From NCBI GenBank assembly GCA_009924185.1, contig RFSC01000040.1, positions 1-7,136 of the forward strand: a stretch of DNA of 7,136 nt, in the 5' to 3' direction. Origin of the DNA: Actinomycetota bacterium (GTDB lineage Bacteria > Actinomycetota > Actinomycetes > Nanopelagicales > Nanopelagicaceae). Position numbers and translations under genes: made by a program. Under the pieces are notes generated by a model. That model searched no databases. It had not been told where the DNA came from and saw nothing but the letters and a program-made list of their open reading frames with translations. The first letter of the stretch is position 1. The number at the start of each line of letters is the position of its first letter. Of the stretch, positions 1 to 4,813 are shown piece after piece.

Positions 1-252
1 TTCTTATCAAATGCATTTGCACCAACTACTGGAATGCCAAAACCACTTCAGTACTTTGCGGAGTGGAATCCGGTCTCAACTATGGTCGCAGGCTGTCGTG
101 AGCTATTTGGCCTGCAAAACATCTTCGGTGTTACTGCAAACTCTTGGCCCAGCCAAAACCCACTTGAGATGTCTTTGATTTATATGGTTTTGATTATGGC
201 GGTTTTTATTCCGCTCAGCGTGCGGAAATACATCAATACCGCATCCAAATAA
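1..252 (+). CDS. ABC-2 type exporter permease, C-terminal fragment (5' end outside window)
   Basis: Frame 1 is open from the first base to the TAA at 250-252, giving 83 residues without a start, so this is the end of a longer gene. The opening stretch (FLSNAFAPTTGMP, then LQYFAEWNPVS and a CRELFG element) matches the conserved periplasmic loop before the last helix of DrrB/ABC-2 membrane subunits, where 'N-A-F-P-x-x-x-M-P' and 'NP(V/L)S..v...R.l..G' are typical. A final hydrophobic helix (about residues 56-74) is followed by a short basic tail, as in these permeases. The family pairs with a cytoplasmic ATPase to export drugs, lipids or polysaccharides; the substrate cannot be read from this fragment. 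The ATG at 34 is internal and should not be taken as the start. The stop codon directly abuts the stop of the convergent greA. Confidence 0.85.
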   Translation, partial: FLSNAFAPTTGMPKPLQYFAEWNPVSTMVAGCRELFGLQNIFGVTANSWPSQNPLEMSLIYMVLIMAVFIPLSVRKYINTASK

Positions 253-726
253 TCAGCTGTAAATCTCGGCCTTTAGAACCTTAACGGTAATGTTTTTGCC
301 ATTTGGCGCGGTGTAGCTCTTTTCCTCGCCAACTTTGGCTCCCATTACAGCGCTGCCTAATGGTGATTGCTCGCTGTAAACATCCATATCGCCGCTAGCG
401 ATTTCACGGGAGCCCAAAAGGAACTGCATCTCATCGCCCATGATTTCAACAGTAACCTTCATGCCAGGTGCAACGATTCCCTCTGCGCTAGCAGGAGGTG
501 TGCCAATCTCTGCATTTTCCAACATGTGCTTGAGCTGACGGATTCTTGCCTCCATCTTGCCTTGCTCTTCACGAGCAGCGTGATAACCACCGTTTTCCTT
601 TAGATCGCCTTCAGCGCGGGCCGACTCAATCTTCTTTACAATTTCAGATCTGCCAGTTGTTTCGAGGTGGGCGAGCTCTGCAGCTAGACGATCTGCTGCC
701 TCTTGAGTTAACCAGGTCTTGCTCAT
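253..726 (-). CDS. greA: Transcription elongation factor GreA
   Basis: This 157-residue protein is the normal length for GreA. The N-terminal half (about residues 5-75) is the antiparallel coiled coil that enters the RNA polymerase secondary channel. The tip motif GDLKENGGYHAA is at residues 40-51; Asp41 and Glu44 are the acidic pair that holds Mg2+ and stimulates cleavage of backtracked RNA. The C-terminal half (about 80-157) has the FKBP-like GreA/GreB domain, with the expected SPLGSAVMGAKVGEE segment. GreA rescues stalled polymerase. The gene lies 21 bases downstream of the DUF4307 gene on the same strand and is probably cotranscribed with it, the order recalled for Rv1081c-Rv1080c in M. 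tuberculosis. No Shine-Dalgarno sequence is visible before the ATG (the upstream bases read CCCCTT), so initiation may depend on coupling. Its TGA touches the convergent permease stop with no bases between. Confidence 0.97.
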   Translation of the reverse strand: MSKTWLTQEAADRLAAELAHLETTGRSEIVKKIESARAEGDLKENGGYHAAREEQGKMEARIRQLKHMLENAEIGTPPASAEGIVAPGMKVTVEIMGDEMQFLLGSREIASGDMDVYSEQSPLGSAVMGAKVGEEKSYTAPNGKNITVKVLKAEIYS

Positions 727-747
727 AAGGGGCTAAGCCTACTTTCT

Positions 748-1170
748 TCAACCCTGTGCTGCACGACAATCCAATACCGCAGCATTAACGGGTGGGATAC
801 GGGTTGGGATTGTGGTGGTGAAGCTTTGCTTACCTTGTTTCGCAGCGGGAATAACCTGTTCGATTTCGCCGACCACATTTTTGTCTTTGTCGCGGGCTAG
901 CAAGGTGCAGCGCAACTGTTGTGAGGGGTCACGTCTTTCAACGAGATAGGTGATTTCAATCGAATTAGGGGTTTCATTTTGAAAACTTATCAAGGTCACT
1001 CTGATCTCAGGATTGGAATGATGCCAAGCGCTCCAGGCCAGCCAAGGCAGAAAAATTGCTGCAGTTACTATCGCAATGACTCTCCAGGCTCGGGAGTTTT
1101 CCCGATATCCATATCTTTGCCGCATTAACTCGCGAGTTTCAGGAGGGAGCTCTGAGAACTGGGCGGTCAT
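748..1170 (-). CDS. DUF4307 single-pass membrane protein
   Basis: With the ATG at 1170 the protein has 140 residues. A polar cytoplasmic N terminus (ELPPETRELMRQRYG) is followed by one transmembrane helix at about residues 30-49 and a beta-rich extracytoplasmic domain. That domain carries a conserved-looking Cys in LRCTLLARDKDKNVVGE and a second near the end (VLDCRAA). This architecture, and the 'C...ArD....VG' segment, fit the actinobacterial DUF4307 family, whose function is unknown. An in-frame ATG at 1224 would add 18 residues. I reject it because that extension lacks family character and would overlap the divergent small gene. No ribosome binding site is seen; CATCAT sits where a leaderless -10 would be, which is only suggestive. 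Its place immediately upstream of greA matches other actinobacteria. Confidence 0.8.
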   Translation of the reverse strand: MTAQFSELPPETRELMRQRYGYRENSRAWRVIAIVTAAIFLPWLAWSAWHHSNPEIRVTLISFQNETPNSIEITYLVERRDPSQQLRCTLLARDKDKNVVGEIEQVIPAAKQGKQSFTTTIPTRIPPVNAAVLDCRAAQG

Positions 1171-1184
1171 GGGAGAATGATGAC

Positions 1185-1328
1185 ATGGAACAACCTGTAT
1201 TTGACACCGGTATCGCTGGTTCACTGACGATGATCTTCTTGACCACCGCTACGGTTTTGTTGTTGCGTAGTTTTTATAAGCGCTGGAAGCGTATTGAAAA
1301 TCATCGTTTGAATGATGAATCAAAGTAA
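1185..1328 (+). CDS. Small single-pass membrane protein (47 aa), uncharacterised
   Basis: ATG at 1185 to TAA at 1326-1328 encodes 47 residues. A short N terminus (MEQPVFDTG) is followed by a hydrophobic helix at about residues 9-27 (IAGSLTMIFLTTATVLLL) and then a strongly basic tail (RSFYKRWKRIENHR). The positive-inside rule predicts N-out, C-in. A GGGAG purine stretch at 1171-1175 lies 9 bases before the ATG and can serve as a ribosome binding site. The end overlaps the SURF1 start by 17 bases, which suggests translational coupling and a common transcript. The start is only 14 bases from the divergent DUF4307 start. I do not recognise the family firmly. It resembles small helix-plus-basic-tail proteins that I recall near mca in other actinobacteria, whose mca lies beside the DUF4307/greA genes; that link is inference. 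It is short enough to be missed by automatic gene calling. Confidence 0.6.
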   Translation: MEQPVFDTGIAGSLTMIFLTTATVLLLRSFYKRWKRIENHRLNDESK

Positions 1329-2025
1329 GGGTCCTTGGCTTAAGAACTCTGGCTTTGTTGCCGTAGTTGTTGTCTTAGCGTTAGTTTTTATCCGATTAGG
1401 GTTTTGGCAACTAGATCGTGCCAATGAGTTAAGAGAGTTACAAAAGCCTTATGTCGAAAAACCAATTGTCGCCCTCAGTGATGTCGCAGCACCTTCTGAA
1501 AATTTGAGGGACAGCGCGATCAATCGTGTAGTTGAATTTTCTGGACAGTATGTAGCGCAGTTTGATGCTCCTGGACAGGTTGATAATGAAAATAGAGTTC
1601 AGAGTTGGTTGGTTGGATTGCTTGAGGTAAATGGTGGCGGAGCAATTTTGGTGGTGCGTGGCACGCAAGCAGAGGAGCTTCCAAAAGGTGAGGTCTTTGT
1701 TAAAGGAAGGTTGATGGTTCGTCAGTTTGAGGATCGAGCGCCGAAGTCTGAGGATCAATTAAGCAGATTAGATCCATCATTGCTTGTGGCTACCTACAAC
1801 CTGCCGGTATATGACGGTTACGTGGTGGCTAAGTCAGAGGTGCTAAATGGCAAGCCCTTAAATCTGAAGCGGGCACAGGTTGATCCGGTGAAGCCAAAGG
1901 TGCCGGGGTATTACTGGCAGCACATCTCGTATGTCGTTATTTGGTGGCTCATGGCGCTGGTAGTAGTTTTTCTACCGTTCTACAGCAGACAGAGAGAAAA
2001 GAAGGCAAAGGGGAGCGTTAATTGA
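1312..2025 (+). CDS. SURF1 family cytochrome c oxidase assembly protein
   Basis: This is a 237-residue membrane protein with the SURF1 plan: an N-terminal helix (about residues 14-31) running into the signature LGFWQLDRA (29-37), a large extracytoplasmic domain (about 38-203), and a C-terminal helix (about 206-223) ending in a basic tail. Family landmarks include RVVEFSGQY in the first third and the QHISYVVIWW segment before the last helix (His204, Tyr207, Trp211/212), equivalent to the usual H..YA..W element. SURF1 helps insert haem a and assemble subunit I of aa3-type oxidases, which implies aerobic respiration. Two consecutive ATG codons at 1312 and 1315 are equally possible starts. The gene overlaps the preceding small membrane gene by 17 bases and the next gene by 4, so it sits inside a tight operon. 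Confidence 0.9.
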   Translation: MMNQSKGPWLKNSGFVAVVVVLALVFIRLGFWQLDRANELRELQKPYVEKPIVALSDVAAPSENLRDSAINRVVEFSGQYVAQFDAPGQVDNENRVQSWLVGLLEVNGGGAILVVRGTQAEELPKGEVFVKGRLMVRQFEDRAPKSEDQLSRLDPSLLVATYNLPVYDGYVVAKSEVLNGKPLNLKRAQVDPVKPKVPGYYWQHISYVVIWWLMALVVVFLPFYSRQREKKAKGSVN

Positions 2026-2327
2026 ACGGTGTAATTAAACGGTTTCGAATCATGGCCTTTGCCGCCGGAATCATGTCCTTACTGCTCTGGTTTGTTGAGC
2101 TGCCAGTTGTTTACTTATTGGATAACCCAGAGCTGGCCTCAAAGGTCAAGTGGATTCCCTTTGTCCATGGATATGTCTATGCCTTCTATGTTTTGGCCGC
2201 TATCCATTTCACCGCCAAAGCGCGGTTCACAATTAAGCGGATGATTCTGTTTATTTTGGCGGGCACCTTGCCAATTGCTTCATTTATTGCAGAGCGCAGG
2301 GTGATGAGGGAGTTTCCCCTTAAATGA
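2022..2327 (+). CDS. DUF3817 integral membrane protein
   Basis: The 101-residue protein starts with TTG at 2022, overlapping the SURF1 stop (TTGA). An AAAGGGGAG ribosome binding sequence at 2007-2015, 6 bases upstream, supports this non-ATG start. Three hydrophobic segments are visible at about residues 10-31, 44-65 and 72-91. The central one contains PFVHGYVYAFYVLAA, the His-Gly-x-x-Tyr type motif typical of DUF3817 (YdzA-like) proteins of actinobacteria; a Glu (E26) lies in the first helix. The function is unknown. Neighbourhood with SURF1 hints at a role in membrane or respiratory-chain biogenesis, but that is guilt by association only. It ends with an ATGA overlap into the prenyltransferase gene, so translation is probably coupled. 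Confidence 0.8.
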   Translation: MNGVIKRFRIMAFAAGIMSLLLWFVELPVVYLLDNPELASKVKWIPFVHGYVYAFYVLAAIHFTAKARFTIKRMILFILAGTLPIASFIAERRVMREFPLK

Positions 2328-3112
2328 GTTTGCGCTCATTAGTTAAATCGCTGGTTTACCCAATCTACGAAGGTAGATTGATGGCGCAGTTAGATCTCTC
2401 CCGTACCCCGCACCATATTGGGGTAATTCTTGATGGCAATCGGAGATGGGCAAAGGAAAACCCGTCGCCAACCGGTGATACATCCTCATCCCGTGGCCAT
2501 CGGGCAGGTGCTGAGAAGATTATTGAGTTACTGCAATGGTGTGAAGATACCGATATAAACCTGGTGACGTTGTGGTTGTTATCTAGTGATAATTTGAAAC
2601 GCTCGCCACAAGAGCTAGAGAAGCTAATTTCCATAATCGCAGATACGGTTGATGATTTAAGCGCCACTGGCCGTTGGCAAATTCGCCCGGTTGGATCTTT
2701 AGAGTTATTGCCAGAGGAGCTGGCAGCTAGATTAAAAAATGCAGAGGCCAAGACAGCAGGAATTTCCGGGATTACAGTGAATGTTGCGATCGGCTATGGC
2801 GGCCGACTGGAGATTGTCGATGCTTTCAAAAAATACCTTCAGGAGTGTGGCACGGTAGGTAAACCAATTACTCAAATCGCTGATGAAGTTTCAGTTGATT
2901 CCATCGATAAATACCTTTACACCGCAGGACAGCCAGATCCCGAATTGGTTATCCGCACCTCTGGTGAGCAACGGTTAGGTGGATTCTTGTTGTGGCAGAG
3001 CCATCAATCTGAGTTTTATTTTTGTGAGGCGTACTGGCCAGATTTTCGACGGGTTGATTTCTTACGCGCCCTGCGTTCTTACGCCGCTCGACAGCGAAGA
3101 CTTGGTAAATAA
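2324..3112 (+). CDS. cis-Prenyltransferase (isoprenyl diphosphate synthase), Rv1086-like short-chain type
   Basis: The 262-residue enzyme belongs to the UppS family, which condenses isopentenyl diphosphate onto an allylic diphosphate with cis geometry for polyprenyl-phosphate carriers of cell-wall synthesis. Visible motifs are HIGVILDGNRRWAK (residues 31-44, catalytic Asp37), RGHRAG (57-62), SSDNLKRSP (87-95), NVAIGYGGRLEIVDA (153-167), and PDLVIRTSGEQRL-type (204-218, with Arg211 and Arg217) followed by FLLWQS and Glu230, the expected Mg2+ ligand. The overall pattern is closest to M. tuberculosis Rv1086, the (Z,E)-farnesyl diphosphate synthase, including its N-terminal helix, which supports the ATG at 2324. 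Leu85 sits where long-chain synthases have a small residue, consistent with a short product; chain length is inferred, not proven. A GAGGGAG sequence lies 11 bases upstream, partly inside a small GGGA/TCCC hairpin. It is the last gene of the run from 1185. Confidence 0.92.
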   Translation: MSLRSLVKSLVYPIYEGRLMAQLDLSRTPHHIGVILDGNRRWAKENPSPTGDTSSSRGHRAGAEKIIELLQWCEDTDINLVTLWLLSSDNLKRSPQELEKLISIIADTVDDLSATGRWQIRPVGSLELLPEELAARLKNAEAKTAGISGITVNVAIGYGGRLEIVDAFKKYLQECGTVGKPITQIADEVSVDSIDKYLYTAGQPDPELVIRTSGEQRLGGFLLWQSHQSEFYFCEAYWPDFRRVDFLRALRSYAARQRRLGK

Positions 3113-3120
3113 AAAGTAAA

Positions 3121-3166
3121 CCTCAACCTCTACTTGAGCGTGTCGCGTGATTTACCGGCTTTGAGG
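3121..3166 (+). terminator. Weak terminator candidate after the prenyltransferase gene
   Basis: CCTCAA (3121-3126) can pair with TTGAGG (3161-3166) over a long loop, followed by a T-rich stretch at 3167-3178. A nested alternative is CTCAA/TTGAG (3122-3126 with 3134-3138). Both stems are short, so this is only a possible end for the operon. Confidence 0.2.
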
Positions 3167-3200
3167 ATTTATCTTTTTCCTAACTCACTTCCCTGGCTTT

Positions 3201-3229
3201 TTGAGCGTGAATTTCACGATCTTTAAGCT
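3201..3229 (+). promoter_or_regulatory. Candidate promoter of the PIN-PhoH gene with a palindrome in its spacer
   Basis: TTGAGC (3201-3206, four of six matches to TTGACA) is followed after exactly 17 bases by TAAGCT (3224-3229, fitting TAnnnT). That would place transcription start near 3236, giving a leader of about 20 bases that contains the AAGGAG ribosome binding site at 3247-3252. A perfect inverted repeat, CGTGA-ATT-TCACG (3206-3218), starts at the last base of the -35 element and fills much of the spacer, where a bound repressor would block polymerase. The promoter match itself is only moderate. Confidence 0.4.
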
Positions 3230-3256
3230 CTAAATAACAGAATAAGAAGGAGTTAC

Positions 3257-4579
3257 TTGGCCCGTAGCAGCTCCGCCGGACGAAAAACCTATGTCCTGGA
3301 CACCAGCGTCCTGCTGGCTGATCCCACCGCCTTCTTTAGATTTGCTGAGCATGAAATCATCATCCCGATCGCTGTAATCGGGGAGTTAGAAACCAAGAGA
3401 GACCATCCCGAGCTGGGCTACTTTGCTAGAGCAGCTCTTCGGCAATTGGATGATCTGCGGATTTCACATGGTCGACTTGATCAACCTCTAAAAATTAACG
3501 CCTCAGGTGGAGTCCTCTCTGTCGAGCTAAACCACACAGATACCTCTTCACTGCCACATGGCTTTTTGCGAGATGGCACAAATGATTCAAGGATCTTGGC
3601 TGTAGCTCGAAACTTGGTCAGTGAAGGGAAAGATGTTGTATTAGTAACCAAGGATTTGCCGCTGCGGGTTAAGGCATCCTCAGTTGGAATCTCAGCGGAG
3701 GAGTATCGTGCGGAGTTAGCTCCCTCAAGTGGTTGGACCGGAATGGTTGATGCCACAGTTGGTGGCAAAGTTATTGATGCGCTCTATGCCGGCGAGCGGG
3801 TAAGTGATCCAATTGCAAAAGATCTGCCCTGCCACACCGGAGTAGTGCTCCACTCAGAAAAAGGCAGCGCTCTAGCCCGAGTTACCTCCGATAAATCTTT
3901 GGTCTTAGTACGTGGTGACAAAACCGCATTTGGAATTCATGGACGTTCAGCAGAGCAGCGCATCGCACTTGATCTTTTGCTAGACAATGAAATTGGAATC
4001 GTCTCGCTGGGCGGCCGTGCTGGAACTGGAAAGTCCGCGCTGGCGCTATGTGCAGGTTTGGAGGCGGTTCTAGAGCGCCGGCTGCACAAGAAGATTGTGG
4101 TTTTCCGTCCGTTGTATCCAGTCGGCGGTCAGGAGCTGGGTTATCTTCCCGGCAGCGAGGGCGAGAAGATGTCGCCTTGGGCTCAGGCGGTTTTTGACAC
4201 CCTTGGTGCCTTGGTCTCTGCCCAGGTGATTGAAGAGGTAATGGATCGGGGATTAATTGAGGTCCTTCCCTTGACCCATATCCGTGGTCGCTCACTGCAT
4301 GACTCCTTTGTAATTGTTGATGAGGCGCAATCCCTGGAGCGCGGGGTTTTGCTAACTGTGCTCTCCAGAATCGGCCAAGGCTCACGAGTGGTCTTGACCC
4401 ATGACATCGCCCAACGGGACAACCTGCGGGTCGGACGTCATGATGGTGTGGTTGCGGTAGTGGAATCCCTTAAGGGCCACCCGCTCTTTGCCCATGTCAC
4501 TCTGACTAGATCAGAGCGCTCCCAGATTGCCGCCCTGGTCACTGAGTTGTTGGAGGACCCAGTCCAACTCTTTGCCTAA
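3257..4579 (+). CDS. PIN-PhoH fusion protein (PhoH2-type RNase/ATPase)
   Basis: The 440-residue protein has two domains. The N-terminal PIN (VapC-like) ribonuclease domain spans about residues 10-150, with the acidic set Asp15 (in YVLDTSVLL), Glu43, Asp110 (in DGTNDSRIL) and Asp133 (in VTKDLPLR), all present. The C-terminal PhoH ATPase domain spans about 225-435, with Walker A GGRAGTGKS (252-260), Walker B FVIVDEAQS (351-359, Asp355/Glu356) and the LTHDIAQRDNLRVGRHDG element. Mycobacterial PhoH2 (Rv1095) of this architecture is reported as an ATP-dependent RNA-unwinding ribonuclease, so a role in RNA turnover is the likely function here. The TTG start at 3257 follows AAGGAG (3247-3252) by 4 bases, and the PIN motif begins 9 residues later, so little can be missing. 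The mycobacterial gene has a small antitoxin-like partner (phoAT) just upstream; no such reading frame exists here. The full catalytic set argues for an active enzyme. Confidence 0.93.
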   Translation: MARSSSAGRKTYVLDTSVLLADPTAFFRFAEHEIIIPIAVIGELETKRDHPELGYFARAALRQLDDLRISHGRLDQPLKINASGGVLSVELNHTDTSSLPHGFLRDGTNDSRILAVARNLVSEGKDVVLVTKDLPLRVKASSVGISAEEYRAELAPSSGWTGMVDATVGGKVIDALYAGERVSDPIAKDLPCHTGVVLHSEKGSALARVTSDKSLVLVRGDKTAFGIHGRSAEQRIALDLLLDNEIGIVSLGGRAGTGKSALALCAGLEAVLERRLHKKIVVFRPLYPVGGQELGYLPGSEGEKMSPWAQAVFDTLGALVSAQVIEEVMDRGLIEVLPLTHIRGRSLHDSFVIVDEAQSLERGVLLTVLSRIGQGSRVVLTHDIAQRDNLRVGRHDGVVAVVESLKGHPLFAHVTLTRSERSQIAALVTELLEDPVQLFA

Positions 4580-4580
4580 G

Positions 4581-4604
4581 GAAAACCCGATTTTTAGGGG
4601 TTTC
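4581..4604 (+). terminator. Hairpin just after phoH, probable weak terminator
   Basis: AAACCC (4583-4588) pairs with GGGTTT (4598-4603) around a 9-base loop, and G4581 can pair with C4604 across a bulged A. It begins one base after the phoH stop. Only a short CATT follows, so the T-tract expected of a strong intrinsic terminator is missing; the T-tract at 4675-4687 may serve as a second stop. Confidence 0.4.
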
Positions 4605-4614
4605 ATTACAAAAG

Positions 4615-4634
4615 GTATAAATTGGACTTTATAC
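4615..4634 (+). promoter_or_regulatory. Perfect inverted repeat GTATAAA-N6-TTTATAC, candidate operator/promoter
   Basis: GTATAAA (4615-4621) and TTTATAC (4628-4634) are exact reverse complements around TTGGAC. Each half contains a -10-like TATA element, one on each strand. No good -35 accompanies the + strand copy (TTTAGG at 4593-4598, 17 bases before TATAAA, is weak). It lies about 180 bases before the transglycosylase start and is the most promoter-like AT-rich stretch in this gap, so it may be the promoter, an operator, or both. Confidence 0.4.
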
Positions 4635-4653
4635 GGGCTGAACTGGGGTTTTG

Positions 4654-4662
4654 TTATCCACA
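4654..4662 (+). promoter_or_regulatory. Perfect DnaA-box 9-mer (TTATCCACA)
   Basis: TTATCCACA matches the strict DnaA box consensus TTATnCACA with no mismatch. It stands alone in the gap between phoH and the transglycosylase gene; the nearest relative I saw elsewhere is TTATCCGCA at 2948-2956, inside the prenyltransferase gene. A given 9-mer is expected about 0.05 times in a window of this size counting both strands. A single box does not make an origin, but DnaA also acts as a transcription factor. Confidence 0.4.
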
Positions 4663-4687
4663 TTTCCTGTGAGATTTTCTTTTTTTC
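4659..4687 (+). terminator. Short hairpin with long T-tract
   Basis: CACA (4659-4662) pairs with TGTG (4668-4671) around TTTCC, and a T-rich run follows (4675-4687, twelve T with one C). The stem is only 4 bp, so termination would be inefficient. It could be a backup terminator for phoH or, if transcription starts near 4630, an attenuation site in the transglycosylase leader. It overlaps the DnaA-box sequence. Confidence 0.25.
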
Positions 4688-4693
4688 CGCCAC

Positions 4694-4791
4694 TCGCAAG
4701 CTTTAATTTGCGACTCACCCCGGGCTTTGTCACCCTAAAGCCCAATTCCCCCAAAACTTAAACTCGACTTTTGGCTGCCCAAGGTGGCCAA
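4694..4791 (+). promoter_or_regulatory. Three consecutive hairpins upstream of the transglycosylase gene, candidate structured leader RNA
   Basis: Hairpin 1: TCGCAA (4694-4699) with TTGCGA (4708-4713), 8-base loop. Hairpin 2: GGGCTTT (4722-4728) with AAAGCCC (4737-4743), 8-base loop. Hairpin 3: TTGGCTGCC (4771-4779) with GGTGGCCAA (4783-4791), nine pairs including two G-U, closing a CAA triloop. All lie within 120 bases of the ATG at 4814, and the third ends 7 bases before the GGAGG ribosome binding site. This density of perfect stems in under 100 bases is not explained by coding. Cell-wall hydrolase genes of other actinobacteria (rpf) often have c-di-AMP riboswitches, but I do not find that riboswitch's conserved core here, so no known class is assigned. 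Confidence 0.4.
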
Positions 4792-4813
4792 GACAGATGG
4801 AGGCGATAGGCAC

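Noticed and set aside
1201..1206. Perfect -35 hexamer TTGACA on the + strand inside the small membrane gene, possible internal SURF1 promoter.
   Set aside because: No acceptable -10 lies 16-18 bases downstream (only GACGAT at 19), so I did not list it as a promoter.
1171..1224. N-terminal extension of the DUF4307 protein to the ATG at 1224.
   Set aside because: The extra 18 residues look unlike the family start, there is no ribosome binding site, and it would overlap the divergent small gene.
3882..4385. Minus-strand open frame of 167 codons.
   Set aside because: It lies wholly within the PhoH ATPase domain on the opposite strand, and its Pro/Arg-rich product resembles no family; it is a shadow of phoH.
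4654..4662. Replication origin at the DnaA box.
   Set aside because: Only one perfect box, with no cluster and no dnaA or dnaN nearby; at most a regulatory or titration site.
4784..4813. GTG start at 4784 for the transglycosylase.
   Set aside because: It lies in the arm of a strong hairpin with no Shine-Dalgarno sequence and adds polar residues before a clear signal peptide; the ATG at 4814 has GGAGG 10 bases upstream.
4640..4813. c-di-AMP (ydaO-type) riboswitch before the transglycosylase gene.
   Set aside because: The location is suggestive, but the conserved GGGGAACC-type core and the second conserved half are not visible; the hairpins do not form the expected arrangement.
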